The notes under the pieces: generated by a model
The model's database searches: none
What the model saw: the letters and a program-made list of their open reading frames with translations, nothing else
What the model was told of the DNA's origin: nothing
Shown: positions 9,264 to 19,262 of the stretch, piece by piece
How the letters are laid out: every line of letters starts with the position of its first letter
How positions within the stretch are numbered: the stretch's first letter is position 1
Source: a virus
Virus record (IMG/VR): IMGVR_UViG_3300042344_000673
Coordinates: 1 to 64,000 of that record
Strand: one strand, 5' to 3'
DNA length: 64,000 nucleotides
Made by a program: the position numbers and the translations under genes

Positions 9264-10072
9264 TACTGTGGGGGGTTTACATATTCATACCAATTTATTG
9301 GATTTGCGGCATCTCCGAGCCTTTGTCTTACTTGATTGAAAACTTGATAAGTTTGTGTCGGGTAATCTAACTTCACAGGAAGGTAAAGATATTTGGATAT
9401 GTCAAACATATAAGGGGTTCCCGCTTGAGCCAGGTTCCATTGCCCCTCGTTCATCATTTTGACAAAATACCCTTTTTCCGCATTGTAAAACTTAGCGGTC
9501 ATCCAAAAGTTTGTTATATCCAAAAATTCCCTGCTTTTTAACCAATAAATAAAATAACCCTCTTTGTCACCAACGTAGTCTAAAACAAACTCAGGTTTTT
9601 TTATTGTGACGTTAGTTCTCTGCATAATTGCCGAGGTTACCAACCCCTGTTGTGTTGGAATGATGAGTGTAAAATAATTTGTTTGTCTCTTCTCATCGTT
9701 GTTATCGTAAAAATCCAACTTGAAAAATGAGTTGGCAAAATTATTATTGTAATAATAAATGTCTTGTGTTGAGAAACCCTCTGCCAAGTAATTGGGTTGC
9801 CAGTTCAATTGGTTAGTGAGAGAACCCCCTGAATAAAAATAAAACTTATAGTTAATTTCAGTCACTCCGCTTGAAGTCCCACTATAAGGTTGATTGGCAA
9901 ATCTTGTAACTTCGAAGTCTCTTCCATCACCTAACACCTCAGCAATAACCCCTTGTTCATATAGTTCAATGGAATCTCCAACATTAAGATAATCCCAATT
10001 AAGTTCGATAGGAATGTTTAAGGACCTATCGATTCCAACGGATTGGCTAAGTTTTACTTTACTCGCAGGCAT
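9263..10072 (-). CDS. Virion structural protein, unknown
   Basis: This 269-aa protein has no recognisable motif. It is rich in Tyr, Asn and Phe like its neighbours and lacks membrane segments. The ATG at 10072 is preferred over the in-frame TTG at 10075. It overlaps the upstream 563-aa gene by 14 bases and the downstream gene by one base (TAATG). The tight packing places it in the baseplate operon. Confidence 0.5.
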   Translation of the reverse strand: MPASKVKLSQSVGIDRSLNIPIELNWDYLNVGDSIELYEQGVIAEVLGDGRDFEVTRFANQPYSGTSSGVTEINYKFYFYSGGSLTNQLNWQPNYLAEGFSTQDIYYYNNNFANSFFKLDFYDNNDEKRQTNYFTLIIPTQQGLVTSAIMQRTNVTIKKPEFVLDYVGDKEGYFIYWLKSREFLDITNFWMTAKFYNAEKGYFVKMMNEGQWNLAQAGTPYMFDISKYLYLPVKLDYPTQTYQVFNQVRQRLGDAANPINWYEYVNPPQ

Positions 10073-11750
10073 CAATCAAAGGTTTAATTGGGTAGTTTAT
10101 TCCACCTAACACATTGTTGTAATTAATACCTTCAGGTATTAATCTGAATATTACATTCTGATAGGGGTAGTGGGCTTTATTTAAATATGGGTAATCAACC
10201 CCACGATTCAAATTATCAAAAAAACCGTATTGGTATAAATCTCTCCATCTGAAGGATTGGTCTGCTTGTGAATAATATGAATAGCTAGGGATGTCGACGA
10301 CAGATTCTGCCGGTCCTTCATCAACATAATCCGAAAAGAATCTCAAATTCATTTGTTGGTAAGGTTTATAGTAAAAACCTGGAGCATTTGGATTTGGTAG
10401 AATTGTTGTGGTGAAGACGTTTTGGTTATATTTTATTTTATGATAATATGGGGAAATGACTCTCTCGATTTGTTGATAATCATTCCACTCACAGAAGTCA
10501 CCGTCCATGATATCACCTTTGGATAAATCGGAGTTATAATAAAATGTCTTTGTTGTTCCACTCGTCTTCGTGTAAGATTGTAAAGGTATATTTGTATTGG
10601 AATTAAAATTCGTAGTTGCCCACCAAGAGGTTGTCTCAGATGATAGATTGAACTGCCAACCTTGTTTTATACCTATCCCATTGGATGGTTCGTTGAAATA
10701 ACCCGAGTATCCTTTGAAAACAATGGTTAAAAAAAGTTCTGTAATCGGTCTCTTTTGATTATCTATTAGGTCAATTATGTCCAAATCTTTGGCAACTGTG
10801 AAATTATAGGCATTACTACTTGTCTTTTGAACAATTCGATTAATGTTATTTGGCGTTAACGAACTAAGCTCTAACTTTCTTTGTTCTTGAAAAACGTTTT
10901 TCTCGAAACCAGCCTTTGTCACAATTAAGTCTTCAACATCGGTTAAGATTTTATGTCGTCTGACATAATATTTCGATGTGGTCTCTAACTCATTAGCGGC
11001 ATTAATTACTCTTCTAAAAGTTCCGACAACACCATCTTGAAATGTTGTTCCTGTATATCCCACGTTTAATATATTGAAAATGAATGGTGAAGATAAAAAC
11101 GTATCGTCACCCAAAGAATGTACCTGAAATAAATCTTCCTGTTTGTAGCTAAAAGGCAATTTCACAAATTCTCCAACCGCCAGTCCATGTTCCGAAATAC
11201 ATTCGAATGAAATTAACTCCTGACCATTTTGTGTAATATTCTTAATGGTGAAAGGAATACCATCCTTAGCAACCCACGAACCTATAGAACATAAAGTGGT
11301 ATTGAAAACTTGATTCTCATTATTTTCTACGGGATAACTAAGATAGAATGTCCAATTATAGGTGTAAGCACTTTTTGCTCTGTAATCCAAATGATTGTCA
11401 GGGATGTTAGGTCTGTAAAAATCGAATTCATAGAACTGTGGAAAACCACCCCAAATACCACTCACAACAGACTCCTCTTCAGCGACATGCCATAAGTTAT
11501 TCCTGAACGGTATGTAATCTGTAGTTCCAGAATAAGTATTATCGTAGAGATAGGTAACCTTAAAGGTGGGTCTAAAAATTGTAGAAGCTTGTCTCTCATT
11601 ATCATAAACTTGACTGAGTTCAACTGTGGAAGTTCTATCATATTCAATAATCTCCCGTTGTTGCTGTTCCAGTCCGAGCTGAACGGATTGGTCAACACTT
11701 GGGGAAGCTTTGTATTGTATGGCACTTGGTATGGATGTATACCTATTCAT
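10059..11750 (-). CDS. Virion structural protein, unknown
   Basis: This 563-aa protein is rich in Tyr, Asn, Thr and Ser, with many aromatic residues and no membrane segment or recognisable motif. It overlaps the 1633-aa gene by 8 bases at its start and the next gene at its end. Composition and context match large baseplate or tail proteins. I cannot assign a T4 counterpart. Confidence 0.5.
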   Translation of the reverse strand: MNRYTSIPSAIQYKASPSVDQSVQLGLEQQQREIIEYDRTSTVELSQVYDNERQASTIFRPTFKVTYLYDNTYSGTTDYIPFRNNLWHVAEEESVVSGIWGGFPQFYEFDFYRPNIPDNHLDYRAKSAYTYNWTFYLSYPVENNENQVFNTTLCSIGSWVAKDGIPFTIKNITQNGQELISFECISEHGLAVGEFVKLPFSYKQEDLFQVHSLGDDTFLSSPFIFNILNVGYTGTTFQDGVVGTFRRVINAANELETTSKYYVRRHKILTDVEDLIVTKAGFEKNVFQEQRKLELSSLTPNNINRIVQKTSSNAYNFTVAKDLDIIDLIDNQKRPITELFLTIVFKGYSGYFNEPSNGIGIKQGWQFNLSSETTSWWATTNFNSNTNIPLQSYTKTSGTTKTFYYNSDLSKGDIMDGDFCEWNDYQQIERVISPYYHKIKYNQNVFTTTILPNPNAPGFYYKPYQQMNLRFFSDYVDEGPAESVVDIPSYSYYSQADQSFRWRDLYQYGFFDNLNRGVDYPYLNKAHYPYQNVIFRLIPEGINYNNVLGGINYPIKPLIDACE

Positions 11751-14700
11751 TCGGGAGATACTTTGTTTTAAATTTATCCAAAGCTGTTTGTCCTTTCATA
11801 ATTCCAAAATAGAATTGGTTAGGAGCACCTACAATAAATTCACTTCTCATGTTAGGAAAGGTTTGTCTTCTATAATTACCGGCAGCGTCAGAGCTGAATA
11901 TATACCCTCTCTGAGTTGTGTCAGGGAAAGTGGTAAAGTTTACAAAATAACTCGGTGTCGTAATTCTTCTCCTATCTAACGATTGATATGGAAAAAACTT
12001 GATTCCTGTTAAAGATGGGTTGGTTACATTATAATTTGTATACCAATCATTTTTCTCACTCCCAAAAATTGTTTGGAAGGTTAGATTTGCCGGTTGAGTA
12101 AGTTTCCACTGATAGAAAGGAACAACTTGAGATTTTATTCCGAAGTCGTAGGTTATTGCGTTTTGATTAGAATTAGGTCTGAAGTTCAGTCGACCTGGAC
12201 TCAAAAAGTCCTTGTTTTGTAAATCAACTGTTGTTGAAGAAAAGAAAACTCCCATTGTTGGTTGATTCAAATCACCCACGATAACCACAGGGTCTGAGGT
12301 CTGACCAAACACACTATAAAACTCAGGAGAAAAAGGTATAAGTCCAAGCTCACAATTTATTGACAAAAGTTGTGTTACATCTGCATCTAATCTTTGTTTT
12401 CTTCTTTGTGATACGTTAGAAAATCTAGTAAACAATAAAGACAACGCATCGTTCTTACCAATCTGAATAAGATTTTGTAAAAATTTCCTATTTGTGATTC
12501 TCGATATGGCAAACATGTTAATCAAGTCAGATGTATCAGAATAACTTGTGGGTGCCAAAGTCCTCATTAGATAGGCGTTAGTTCCAGGGTCGAATGAAAT
12601 CTCTCTATAAACTTCGTCCTTCATACCCAAATTAGCAATTGTAGTAGGAAATAATAAATTCCTCTGATTAGTTGGAGAGTCGTCTGTGATTGTAGGTCTA
12701 CCTATAAATGGTTGGTTATTTGTCGAACCGGTATAATAAGGAGAACTTCTATAATAATAGTTGTTAGTATCCGCATCAAAGTATGCCAATTGTTTAGCGA
12801 AGTTAGGCCGACCTGGTTTGTTATTTTTATCGTAAATCCTATCAACTTGAATCGGGAACATAAATAAGGAACCGTTAATCCAATTGTTTGTAAATGATTG
12901 TGCCAAAACCCCTCTACATAAACCAAAGAAAAATCTAAATCTGAAACCCCATTCTTGGAAAGTTAATATATCCTTCGTCAAATCCTTCCAAATATTTCTA
13001 GCCAATACATAACAACCATTTTCAACAGTATCCCCACTAGGACAAGAAGGTATTACACCAAAATTGACTCCATCTCCACTATAACAGGTCAATGAAACCA
13101 AATTCTCACACTCGAAAGAATCTAAAACGTTGATAGAAGCTAATTGACCAGCAATATCCGGACTTACCAACTCAGCACCTCCTGCCATATTTGCTGTGGT
13201 TAATTGAAATTGTCCAACAGAAACGGAATAAATCCCGAAACTCAGGTTTTGCTGTAATAATGCCGGATTGTAATTCCAATCTGAACCATCCAACGTGTCT
13301 GATGAAGGTAGACGGTCAGTTCTCATTACATTTCTAACGTTTGACGTTATTTGGAAAGGAGTAGAACCCGTAAAACTCGGAAGTAAAACTTTAGACCAAT
13401 AGTACGTTATACAGTTTTCTGGTTTAAATCCTCCAGGGTATTGAGGTCCTGTGTTCACCTGTAACCAATAAAAAGCGGCTCCCGATAAATCTTCATTAGA
13501 TTGATAAGTGGCGAATTGTCTTTCGGGGGTAGGAGGACTATTTAAAACAAATTTATTTGCGGTTTGTGAAACAACACCTACGGGTAAAGAGAGGAATGGA
13601 TATGCGTTCTGTGGATAATTATCCCTGTCGAGTGCCCCATAATAACCGACAGCCGACGTAGTATAAGCAGACCATTGACTACCTCCCCTAAAGAAATGTG
13701 ATGGATAAAATATGTTTGTTTGAGAATTAAATCTTTGAATTGACATAGAACTATCATTCAACTTCTGAATGGGTATGTTAATTCTAGTTGATGCGGTCAC
13801 CGTAAGAGCATTCTCACTTGGGAAACCAAAAATTTTACCAATACCAAAACGATTAACATATTGTGGTGAGTATGGGTCAACCCCCCTTTGTAGAATTGTT
13901 ATATATTGCGTATCAAAGTTAGGATATAAGCTTCTGATGTTATAAGGCTGAGTGTCTTGAGGTGCCCATCCGAAGGGACCAAATTTAACATATGTTACTA
14001 CTGTATTAGAATTCAATAGAGTTGGGAAATAAGGTCCTGTGGTATTGTTCCAAAGTACTGCCGCTTCGCTAACAGTAAGAGCAGTAACCACTTGATAATA
14101 CTCAATATCACTTGGATAAGAATAATTTGTATTTGTAGACCCTGTTGTCAAGTTGTAATCAACACTGAGGTTGTTCAATTGGTCATTCGGGTTACAATAT
14201 TCAACAGTGTATTGAGACGCACCTGGATTGAGAGGGGTTCCACTAATTCCATTCGGGAACCCTGTCTGAGCACTATATGCGGGTGTAAAATAGTTTCTGT
14301 CTCTCGATGAATCTGGTGTAACGAAAGTCAACATACTTCCAGTCTCAAGTTTCGTTGTTAACAAAACTGTAAGTGTGTTATCAAAATGTTGTACTTGAAC
14401 GTTTCCCGGATAATCAAACGAGACACTTATTCTATTGATACCACCATTATCATCAAAATATTTTGCTCTTGTATTGAAAACGTTTATTCTCTCAGCCATC
14501 GGAAGATTTGATGAAAAAGAATAAATGTCTGAAGCTAAAGCCGCCTGTGTATTGGGAAATCTTGATACCGGTGACTTGGTGGTTTTATATATGTTTATAT
14601 TATTTTGTGAAAGATTATTTGTTCCTATTGCGTTCGCAATACTCAAAGCAAATGTTTGTTGATTGTCAGGATTTTGTTGTGATACTGGAGGTAAAACCGT

Positions 14701-16644
14701 TACACTATCAATGTAATTTACAAATCTCGAAAATGGGGTAAAGAATGAGTTGTAATTGGAAACGAGTCCTTCGTATAATGAATCACCACTACAATCACAC
14801 GCAACACAAGATGGATATGTTAATGCGGGGAGTTTTATTGGCCCGAATGGCTGTTTACCTAACCATTTGGTTATGGCGTCCCACACTAAAGCAAAAGCAG
14901 CCCATTTAGCCGAAATCAATAGTTCGTAAACACCTGCTCCGGCAACTCCACTCAAAACGCCCAAAAATAACATAGCAGCAACTAAGGCGTGAAGTCCCGA
15001 GACAACCCATAGAAATGTTGAAAAGGGTTGCTTCAATTCATACAAAAATTCATAAATTCTTGCAGCTAAATGGTATGACCATATCAAAATGGGACCCAAT
15101 AGTTGTAAAACTTGTAGAAGAATTGAATAAACGAAAAAAGTCAAATCGAAATTTCTAAACCCTTCATTCACAGGAAACTTATTAATAGTTTGTTCACAAC
15201 TATCATTGTTAATTTCTTTGATTCCAACAAATCTACCCCTAGCACCATTTTTAAATTCGTCTATCAAACCGGCAACTGTGTAAACTCTGTTAAATGAGAA
15301 TTGATAAAACGTGTCTTCGCAATCAATTACCTCCTGAAGTCTATTCAATTTAGCTTGTCCTGTAAATCCTTGCGTGTATCCTGACCAATCCAAACCGAAA
15401 TAATATGAACTCTTTAAGCTGTCTGGTGGAGTAAAAAATGAATTCGGGTCTGTGTTGATGTCAGGCCATCCATACTCTTTCACGTTCGGTACAAGATAGT
15501 ATGGTCTCCTCACTTGTTCAGTAAGGTTCTGTGATTGCTGCCACTTTATCTTGAATCTATATTTGGCCCTTGTTGGAATACCAATAGCAGGGTCATTTGA
15601 TAGAACAGTTTCTCCGAACTCGTTAGTGACTAAATAATCCAAATTCATTGGTAACTCCACAACCCATGTCCCATCACCATCTATTAAGTTACCATTTTGT
15701 TCCAAACCATATCTTTCTATTATCGGATTACCATCCTCGTCTTGAAAAATTGTTTGTCTTATAGCAACGATTTGTCCCGGACCCGCCTGTAAACCACATA
15801 AGTTACCAAAATCATCTCTCGGTCTTGCGTTTTTCCTTATTCTGAAGTTGTCACCTGTGGAGTAGATTGAGCCCATGAAAACAGCCGTCGGTTGAATATC
15901 AACGTTAGCGTCATCTCTCAAATCAAAATCCATTCGATTGATAGCAATTTGACAAAGTGACTCATCTCCCCAAAGAGGAGCAATTTCTATATTCCTGTTG
16001 AAGGATATGATTTGAGGTAGTGAATTCAGGTCGTTCGATGTCCTGAATGTGTTCCCGTTTACTTGGGATTCTGTTGCCAAACCCATTCTAATCAAATCTT
16101 GAGGAGTGAGTGAAAACTCCCCTATATCAGACAAATCAACATCCATGAAAAGTAGTTGGTCTCCCAATGGAGCACCCATAATCATGTAATCACCACTATC
16201 ATTGGTTTTAGTAGTGAATTTATAATATTTGTCATATATTTCTACAACTGTACTTCCTGTAAGAGCGTCTGCTCGTGTTGGTAATGTCCCTGTTGCGGCA
16301 TGTGTTGAATAGGATTTTTCGTATGGAAGAAGATTATATCTGTACCCATCTTCATTTTTATCATCCACTGATTTATATGGATAGATACTTGTTATTATAG
16401 GGTTGGATTCATCAATCGATTCTATCGGTATGAATATCGAAACTCTCGCATTTGGAATTCCAAAACCACCGTTAGCTGTGACTCTACCTACAACCACACC
16501 ATAATCAGCACAATTCCTATTATAGATTTCAGATTGTAATATTTTCAAGGACAGGATTTCTAAAAATTCGAAATCTTGGTCTAACTGTATGTTCAGCGTT
16601 TTGTTGGTACCTAACTCTGTTCTAATTCTATAGGATTGTCCCAT
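11743..16644 (-). CDS. Giant baseplate-operon protein with Ig-like domain and hydrophobic segments
   Basis: This 1633-aa protein begins with ~40 residues, then a carboxypeptidase-regulatory or CnaB-like domain (~45-190): G-R-V-T-x-N-G-G-x-G-I-P-N-A-R-V, later T-N-D-S-G-D-Y-M-I. Residues ~500-595 hold at least three hydrophobic stretches long enough to span a membrane, followed by a C-V-A-C-D-C cluster near residue 615. The remaining ~1000 residues are beta-prone and aromatic-rich and are unrecognised. It is transcribed directly after gp6 and has a TATTTATT octamer 13 bases before its ATG. Membrane segments are unusual in a baseplate protein; a role in penetrating the host envelope is one possible reading. 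Confidence 0.55.
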   Translation of the reverse strand: MGQSYRIRTELGTNKTLNIQLDQDFEFLEILSLKILQSEIYNRNCADYGVVVGRVTANGGFGIPNARVSIFIPIESIDESNPIITSIYPYKSVDDKNEDGYRYNLLPYEKSYSTHAATGTLPTRADALTGSTVVEIYDKYYKFTTKTNDSGDYMIMGAPLGDQLLFMDVDLSDIGEFSLTPQDLIRMGLATESQVNGNTFRTSNDLNSLPQIISFNRNIEIAPLWGDESLCQIAINRMDFDLRDDANVDIQPTAVFMGSIYSTGDNFRIRKNARPRDDFGNLCGLQAGPGQIVAIRQTIFQDEDGNPIIERYGLEQNGNLIDGDGTWVVELPMNLDYLVTNEFGETVLSNDPAIGIPTRAKYRFKIKWQQSQNLTEQVRRPYYLVPNVKEYGWPDINTDPNSFFTPPDSLKSSYYFGLDWSGYTQGFTGQAKLNRLQEVIDCEDTFYQFSFNRVYTVAGLIDEFKNGARGRFVGIKEINNDSCEQTINKFPVNEGFRNFDLTFFVYSILLQVLQLLGPILIWSYHLAARIYEFLYELKQPFSTFLWVVSGLHALVAAMLFLGVLSGVAGAGVYELLISAKWAAFALVWDAITKWLGKQPFGPIKLPALTYPSCVACDCSGDSLYEGLVSNYNSFFTPFSRFVNYIDSVTVLPPVSQQNPDNQQTFALSIANAIGTNNLSQNNINIYKTTKSPVSRFPNTQAALASDIYSFSSNLPMAERINVFNTRAKYFDDNGGINRISVSFDYPGNVQVQHFDNTLTVLLTTKLETGSMLTFVTPDSSRDRNYFTPAYSAQTGFPNGISGTPLNPGASQYTVEYCNPNDQLNNLSVDYNLTTGSTNTNYSYPSDIEYYQVVTALTVSEAAVLWNNTTGPYFPTLLNSNTVVTYVKFGPFGWAPQDTQPYNIRSLYPNFDTQYITILQRGVDPYSPQYVNRFGIGKIFGFPSENALTVTASTRINIPIQKLNDSSMSIQRFNSQTNIFYPSHFFRGGSQWSAYTTSAVGYYGALDRDNYPQNAYPFLSLPVGVVSQTANKFVLNSPPTPERQFATYQSNEDLSGAAFYWLQVNTGPQYPGGFKPENCITYYWSKVLLPSFTGSTPFQITSNVRNVMRTDRLPSSDTLDGSDWNYNPALLQQNLSFGIYSVSVGQFQLTTANMAGGAELVSPDIAGQLASINVLDSFECENLVSLTCYSGDGVNFGVIPSCPSGDTVENGCYVLARNIWKDLTKDILTFQEWGFRFRFFFGLCRGVLAQSFTNNWINGSLFMFPIQVDRIYDKNNKPGRPNFAKQLAYFDADTNNYYYRSSPYYTGSTNNQPFIGRPTITDDSPTNQRNLLFPTTIANLGMKDEVYREISFDPGTNAYLMRTLAPTSYSDTSDLINMFAISRITNRKFLQNLIQIGKNDALSLLFTRFSNVSQRRKQRLDADVTQLLSINCELGLIPFSPEFYSVFGQTSDPVVIVGDLNQPTMGVFFSSTTVDLQNKDFLSPGRLNFRPNSNQNAITYDFGIKSQVVPFYQWKLTQPANLTFQTIFGSEKNDWYTNYNVTNPSLTGIKFFPYQSLDRRRITTPSYFVNFTTFPDTTQRGYIFSSDAAGNYRRQTFPNMRSEFIVGAPNQFYFGIMKGQTALDKFKTKYLPNE

Positions 16645-16657
16645 TAAAGACTTTTGT

Positions 16658-16665
16658 AATAAATA
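16658..16665 (-). promoter_or_regulatory. TATTTATT octamer before 1633-aa gene
   Basis: The octamer ends 13 bases before the ATG at 16644. Confidence 0.45.
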
Positions 16666-16729
16666 GTTTATGTGTAATTTTTAAAGAATACACACAACTC
16701 AATTATAGTCGTAATAATTGAATAATAAA

Positions 16730-18568
16730 TTAAGACAAGGTAACTGTTTGGAAATTCTTAACTGAAACTCTAATATCTTTATTAGGATATCTTATTTGAT
16801 AAACTTGACTCGGTTGAGCGAATATTGTGTCATCTACAGGTTGAATTAACTTTGTTGCCGGGTCAGCGTATTCCATCGATGTTTCCGCTGACGAGTATTG
16901 ACCCCCCACTTCATTAAAAATATCTAAGCTGGCCACAGTCAGAACACCATTAGTGTTTTGTACAATACTTTTAATTTCGGAAAGGTAAACATTTTGACCC
17001 AATTGTCTGAGTTGTGGGTTGAAATAAGTAGATATCTTATCAATAACATTTGTGATTACTTGTCCTGAGTTTTGTGCCGAGTCGAGTACTATAGAAATAT
17101 CAACACTTAAGTCGATAACTTCAGCACTGAAAATAGAAATATAATCGTTCATCATTCGATAGTTCGAAAGATAGCTGGCAATGTTTTGTCTCATCGTATT
17201 AGAAACAATTGAAGTCAGTTTCCCTGAAGAGTCGTATGATAAAATTTGTATTAAAATCTTATTGTTATTTTCAGTTATGGAAACTTTAGCAGGTGCTCCA
17301 AACTGAGAAGGCATGTTTCTTATAATTGACTCATAGTCTTGAACGGTAACAGCTCTCTTTTGAGCCGCAAAATTATATGTAACATAATTCCTAACTTCTT
17401 CTATATTAGGTGCTCCCGCTCCACCGACAGCCGCTGTTACGTTTGTACATCTCAATGAGTTGACAACTGATTGGTTTGTTTGTTCGGAGGGTCCGTTAAC
17501 AAAGAACGAGACAGTACCCACTTGATTAATTACGTTTGTACCTAAGTTTGTCCCCAATCCACCTCCAACTCTATATTGTATAAACAATGTTGAATTAGGT
17601 GATAACGTAGAACCTAACGAAAAGTTATTTGAGTATTTTTGTAAATCCAACGTTGTTCCTAAAGTGGTGAATTGATTTAAGGCGTCTTGAGCAGTGTTTG
17701 TTCCACCACCGAAAGTTAGTTTTTTGAAACCCTCTGAAGTATATTCAGAAATAAAACGATTTTGAGTTTGTATATATCTACCCACCTTGATTCCTGGTTG
17801 GTCAGAAACTTTTGTTGGGTCTTCAACCCAAACTCTATCTTCTGCTAAGGCGTCTACTTCGTACCATTTATTTTCAAGACCTAAAAACTCCGACACAGTC
17901 GGTACATTCGTATATTGTGTGCCATTCTTTAAGAGGACACTTGTGATACCCAATACGTTTTTTTCAGGTAGGTATAACTCGAAGAACGGCTTTACATCGT
18001 TTGGAGAGATAACTCTTTTAAATACTTTTGTAATACCGTTAACAACTATCTCCCTTTTTGTTATTGTGTAATTTAATAAAACTCCATTACCATTAAAGTT
18101 CGGAATTTTTAACCTATTGAGAACCCCTTGAGAATTGTAAGGTGATGAAAAATCAATGTCCTCGACATTTTCAAAAACTATTCCGGCGCCGACTACCTGA
18201 GACCCCCTCTGAAGAATTCCCAAATATCTTTCATCTTCTTTATCTCCGAAAACAGGAACTGTGATAGAAAAATCAACAATAGCAACTGAAGGTCTTTGTC
18301 CAGGTATTTTTAAACCGTAAGTTCTGGCTATATTATAAACAGAATTTTTCTGTTGGGCATACTGTAAAACTGTTTCTTGAACACTCCTGTCTATATTATA
18401 GTTGAGATTGTCGGCAACTGCCGCGTTCAAATCCAAGAACACTGAAAAAACCGAAGCGTCGTTAAAATCCTGAATAAGTTCCGGATAATATGTTCTAACA
18501 TAATTTTGAAGTTCAGTTCTAATTGCCTGAAAATCTCTGGTTGCGTACGATATTTTTCTGTTTGCCAT
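16730..18568 (-). CDS. gp6: Baseplate wedge protein, T4 gp6 / J-like
   Basis: This 612-aa protein is close in length to T4 gp6 (660 aa). The N-terminus has the family's Y-x-x-R-D-F-x-x-I-R-x-E-L-x-x-Y-V pattern. It continues with a helical part containing D-L-N-A-A-V-A-D-N-L-N-Y-x-I-D-R-S, then a J-like beta region. Near residue 390 comes A-Q-K-R-A-V-T-V-x-D-Y-E-S-I, the usual baseplate J transition. In T4, gp6 forms the wedge ring that holds the baseplate together and pairs with gp7. It lies immediately after gp25, as expected. Five bases separate it from the gp25 stop. Confidence 0.88.
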   Translation of the reverse strand: MANRKISYATRDFQAIRTELQNYVRTYYPELIQDFNDASVFSVFLDLNAAVADNLNYNIDRSVQETVLQYAQQKNSVYNIARTYGLKIPGQRPSVAIVDFSITVPVFGDKEDERYLGILQRGSQVVGAGIVFENVEDIDFSSPYNSQGVLNRLKIPNFNGNGVLLNYTITKREIVVNGITKVFKRVISPNDVKPFFELYLPEKNVLGITSVLLKNGTQYTNVPTVSEFLGLENKWYEVDALAEDRVWVEDPTKVSDQPGIKVGRYIQTQNRFISEYTSEGFKKLTFGGGTNTAQDALNQFTTLGTTLDLQKYSNNFSLGSTLSPNSTLFIQYRVGGGLGTNLGTNVINQVGTVSFFVNGPSEQTNQSVVNSLRCTNVTAAVGGAGAPNIEEVRNYVTYNFAAQKRAVTVQDYESIIRNMPSQFGAPAKVSITENNNKILIQILSYDSSGKLTSIVSNTMRQNIASYLSNYRMMNDYISIFSAEVIDLSVDISIVLDSAQNSGQVITNVIDKISTYFNPQLRQLGQNVYLSEIKSIVQNTNGVLTVASLDIFNEVGGQYSSAETSMEYADPATKLIQPVDDTIFAQPSQVYQIRYPNKDIRVSVKNFQTVTLS

Positions 18569-18573
18569 CTATG

Positions 18574-19047
18574 TTAAATATTAACAATAACAAAATCACT
18601 TTCAGCAAACGTTTGTCCGTTTGTAGAATAGTCAATTCTTATTTTTGCCGTATACTCAGAGGTCCCTTTACCAGGCACTCTGAGGATATCATATACTCTG
18701 GTATCACCAGGTTGTGACCTATAAGTTAGGGTATCAACTTCATCAGCAGAATCGGCAGGTTCTATGGTTATTTTATTAACCAAAAGGTTCGGCATAAATC
18801 TTTGTATAGAATCTCGAATATCGGCCTCAATGGCTGAAAAGGTTAAACCATCAAACGGTTCAAACAAAAACTCATAAAGTCTTGTACCAAACTCTGGTAA
18901 GTAATATCTGGCACCTTTCCTTGTTAATAGTAAGTGTGTAAGGTCTGCTCTTATTTGTTGTGCCCTATAGTCTGTGACTTGAAGATAATCTCCTTGGAGT
19001 GAGTCGGCAAAAGGGAAATTTATCCCATATGTAATTCCATTAGCCAT
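18574..19047 (-). CDS. gp25: Baseplate wedge protein, T4 gp25 / GPW family
   Basis: This 157-aa protein has the gp25 core L-T-R-K-G-x-R-x-Y-L-P-E-F-G-T-R-L-Y-E-F-L-F-E-P. A helix (I-E-x-D-I-R-x-x-I) and a beta hairpin follow. T4 gp25 (132 aa) sits at the wedge-sheath junction and nucleates sheath polymerisation. The family fold resembles lysozyme but is not expected to be an active enzyme here. It heads the baseplate operon, and a TATTTATC octamer ends 4 bases before its ATG. Confidence 0.88.
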   Translation of the reverse strand: MANGITYGINFPFADSLQGDYLQVTDYRAQQIRADLTHLLLTRKGARYYLPEFGTRLYEFLFEPFDGLTFSAIEADIRDSIQRFMPNLLVNKITIEPADSADEVDTLTYRSQPGDTRVYDILRVPGKGTSEYTAKIRIDYSTNGQTFAESDFVIVNI

Positions 19048-19051
19048 ATGA

Positions 19052-19059
19052 GATAAATA
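19052..19059 (-). promoter_or_regulatory. TATTTATC octamer before gp25
   Basis: The octamer ends 4 bases before the ATG at 19047 and would start the baseplate operon separately from the replication genes upstream. Confidence 0.45.
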
Positions 19060-19061
19060 TA

Positions 19062-19259
19062 TTAGTTAGTTTTTTTTGTTAAAGTATTACCGGGAATATG
19101 TCTAGGGTCATAAGGACAATGTTTACATTTAAAACCACAACAATATCCACGATTTAAATGATAAGCCTCAGTCAAAACGACTAAACCATTTTCATTGTGA
19201 TAGTAAAAAGAAGGGTCAAGCTTTATTTGCTTGACCCCTTTTGGATTTTCTTTTTCCAT
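19062..19259 (-). CDS. Small Cys-rich DUF5522-type protein
   Basis: This 65-aa protein has the signature (V/L)-x-T-E-A-Y-H-L-x-R-G-Y-C-C-G-x-x-C-x-H-C-P-Y. It is typical of the DUF5522 family of short proteins found mainly in Bacteroidota. The four Cys and a His could bind metal. Its function is unknown. It starts 3 bases after the ribonucleotide reductase stop. A strong hairpin followed by a T-rich stretch lies within its first ~20 codons, so its translation or transcription may be attenuated. The host-type family supports a Bacteroidota host. Confidence 0.7.
   Translation of the reverse strand: MEKENPKGVKQIKLDPSFYYHNENGLVVLTEAYHLNRGYCCGFKCKHCPYDPRHIPGNTLTKKTN
19213..19237 (-). terminator. 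Hairpin inside the start of the DUF5522 gene
   Basis: The 9-bp perfect stem GGGTCAAGC/GCTTGACCC has a 7-base loop. On the minus strand it is followed by TTCTTTTTA. It lies ~25 bases downstream of the reductase stop and overlaps the next coding region, so it may be a terminator or an attenuator. Confidence 0.5.
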
Positions 19260-19262
19260 TAA

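Noticed and set aside
16700-16720. Hairpin CAATTAT/ATAATTG between gp6 and the 1633-aa gene as terminator
   Set aside because: The stem is short and almost all A/T, and no T-run follows it.
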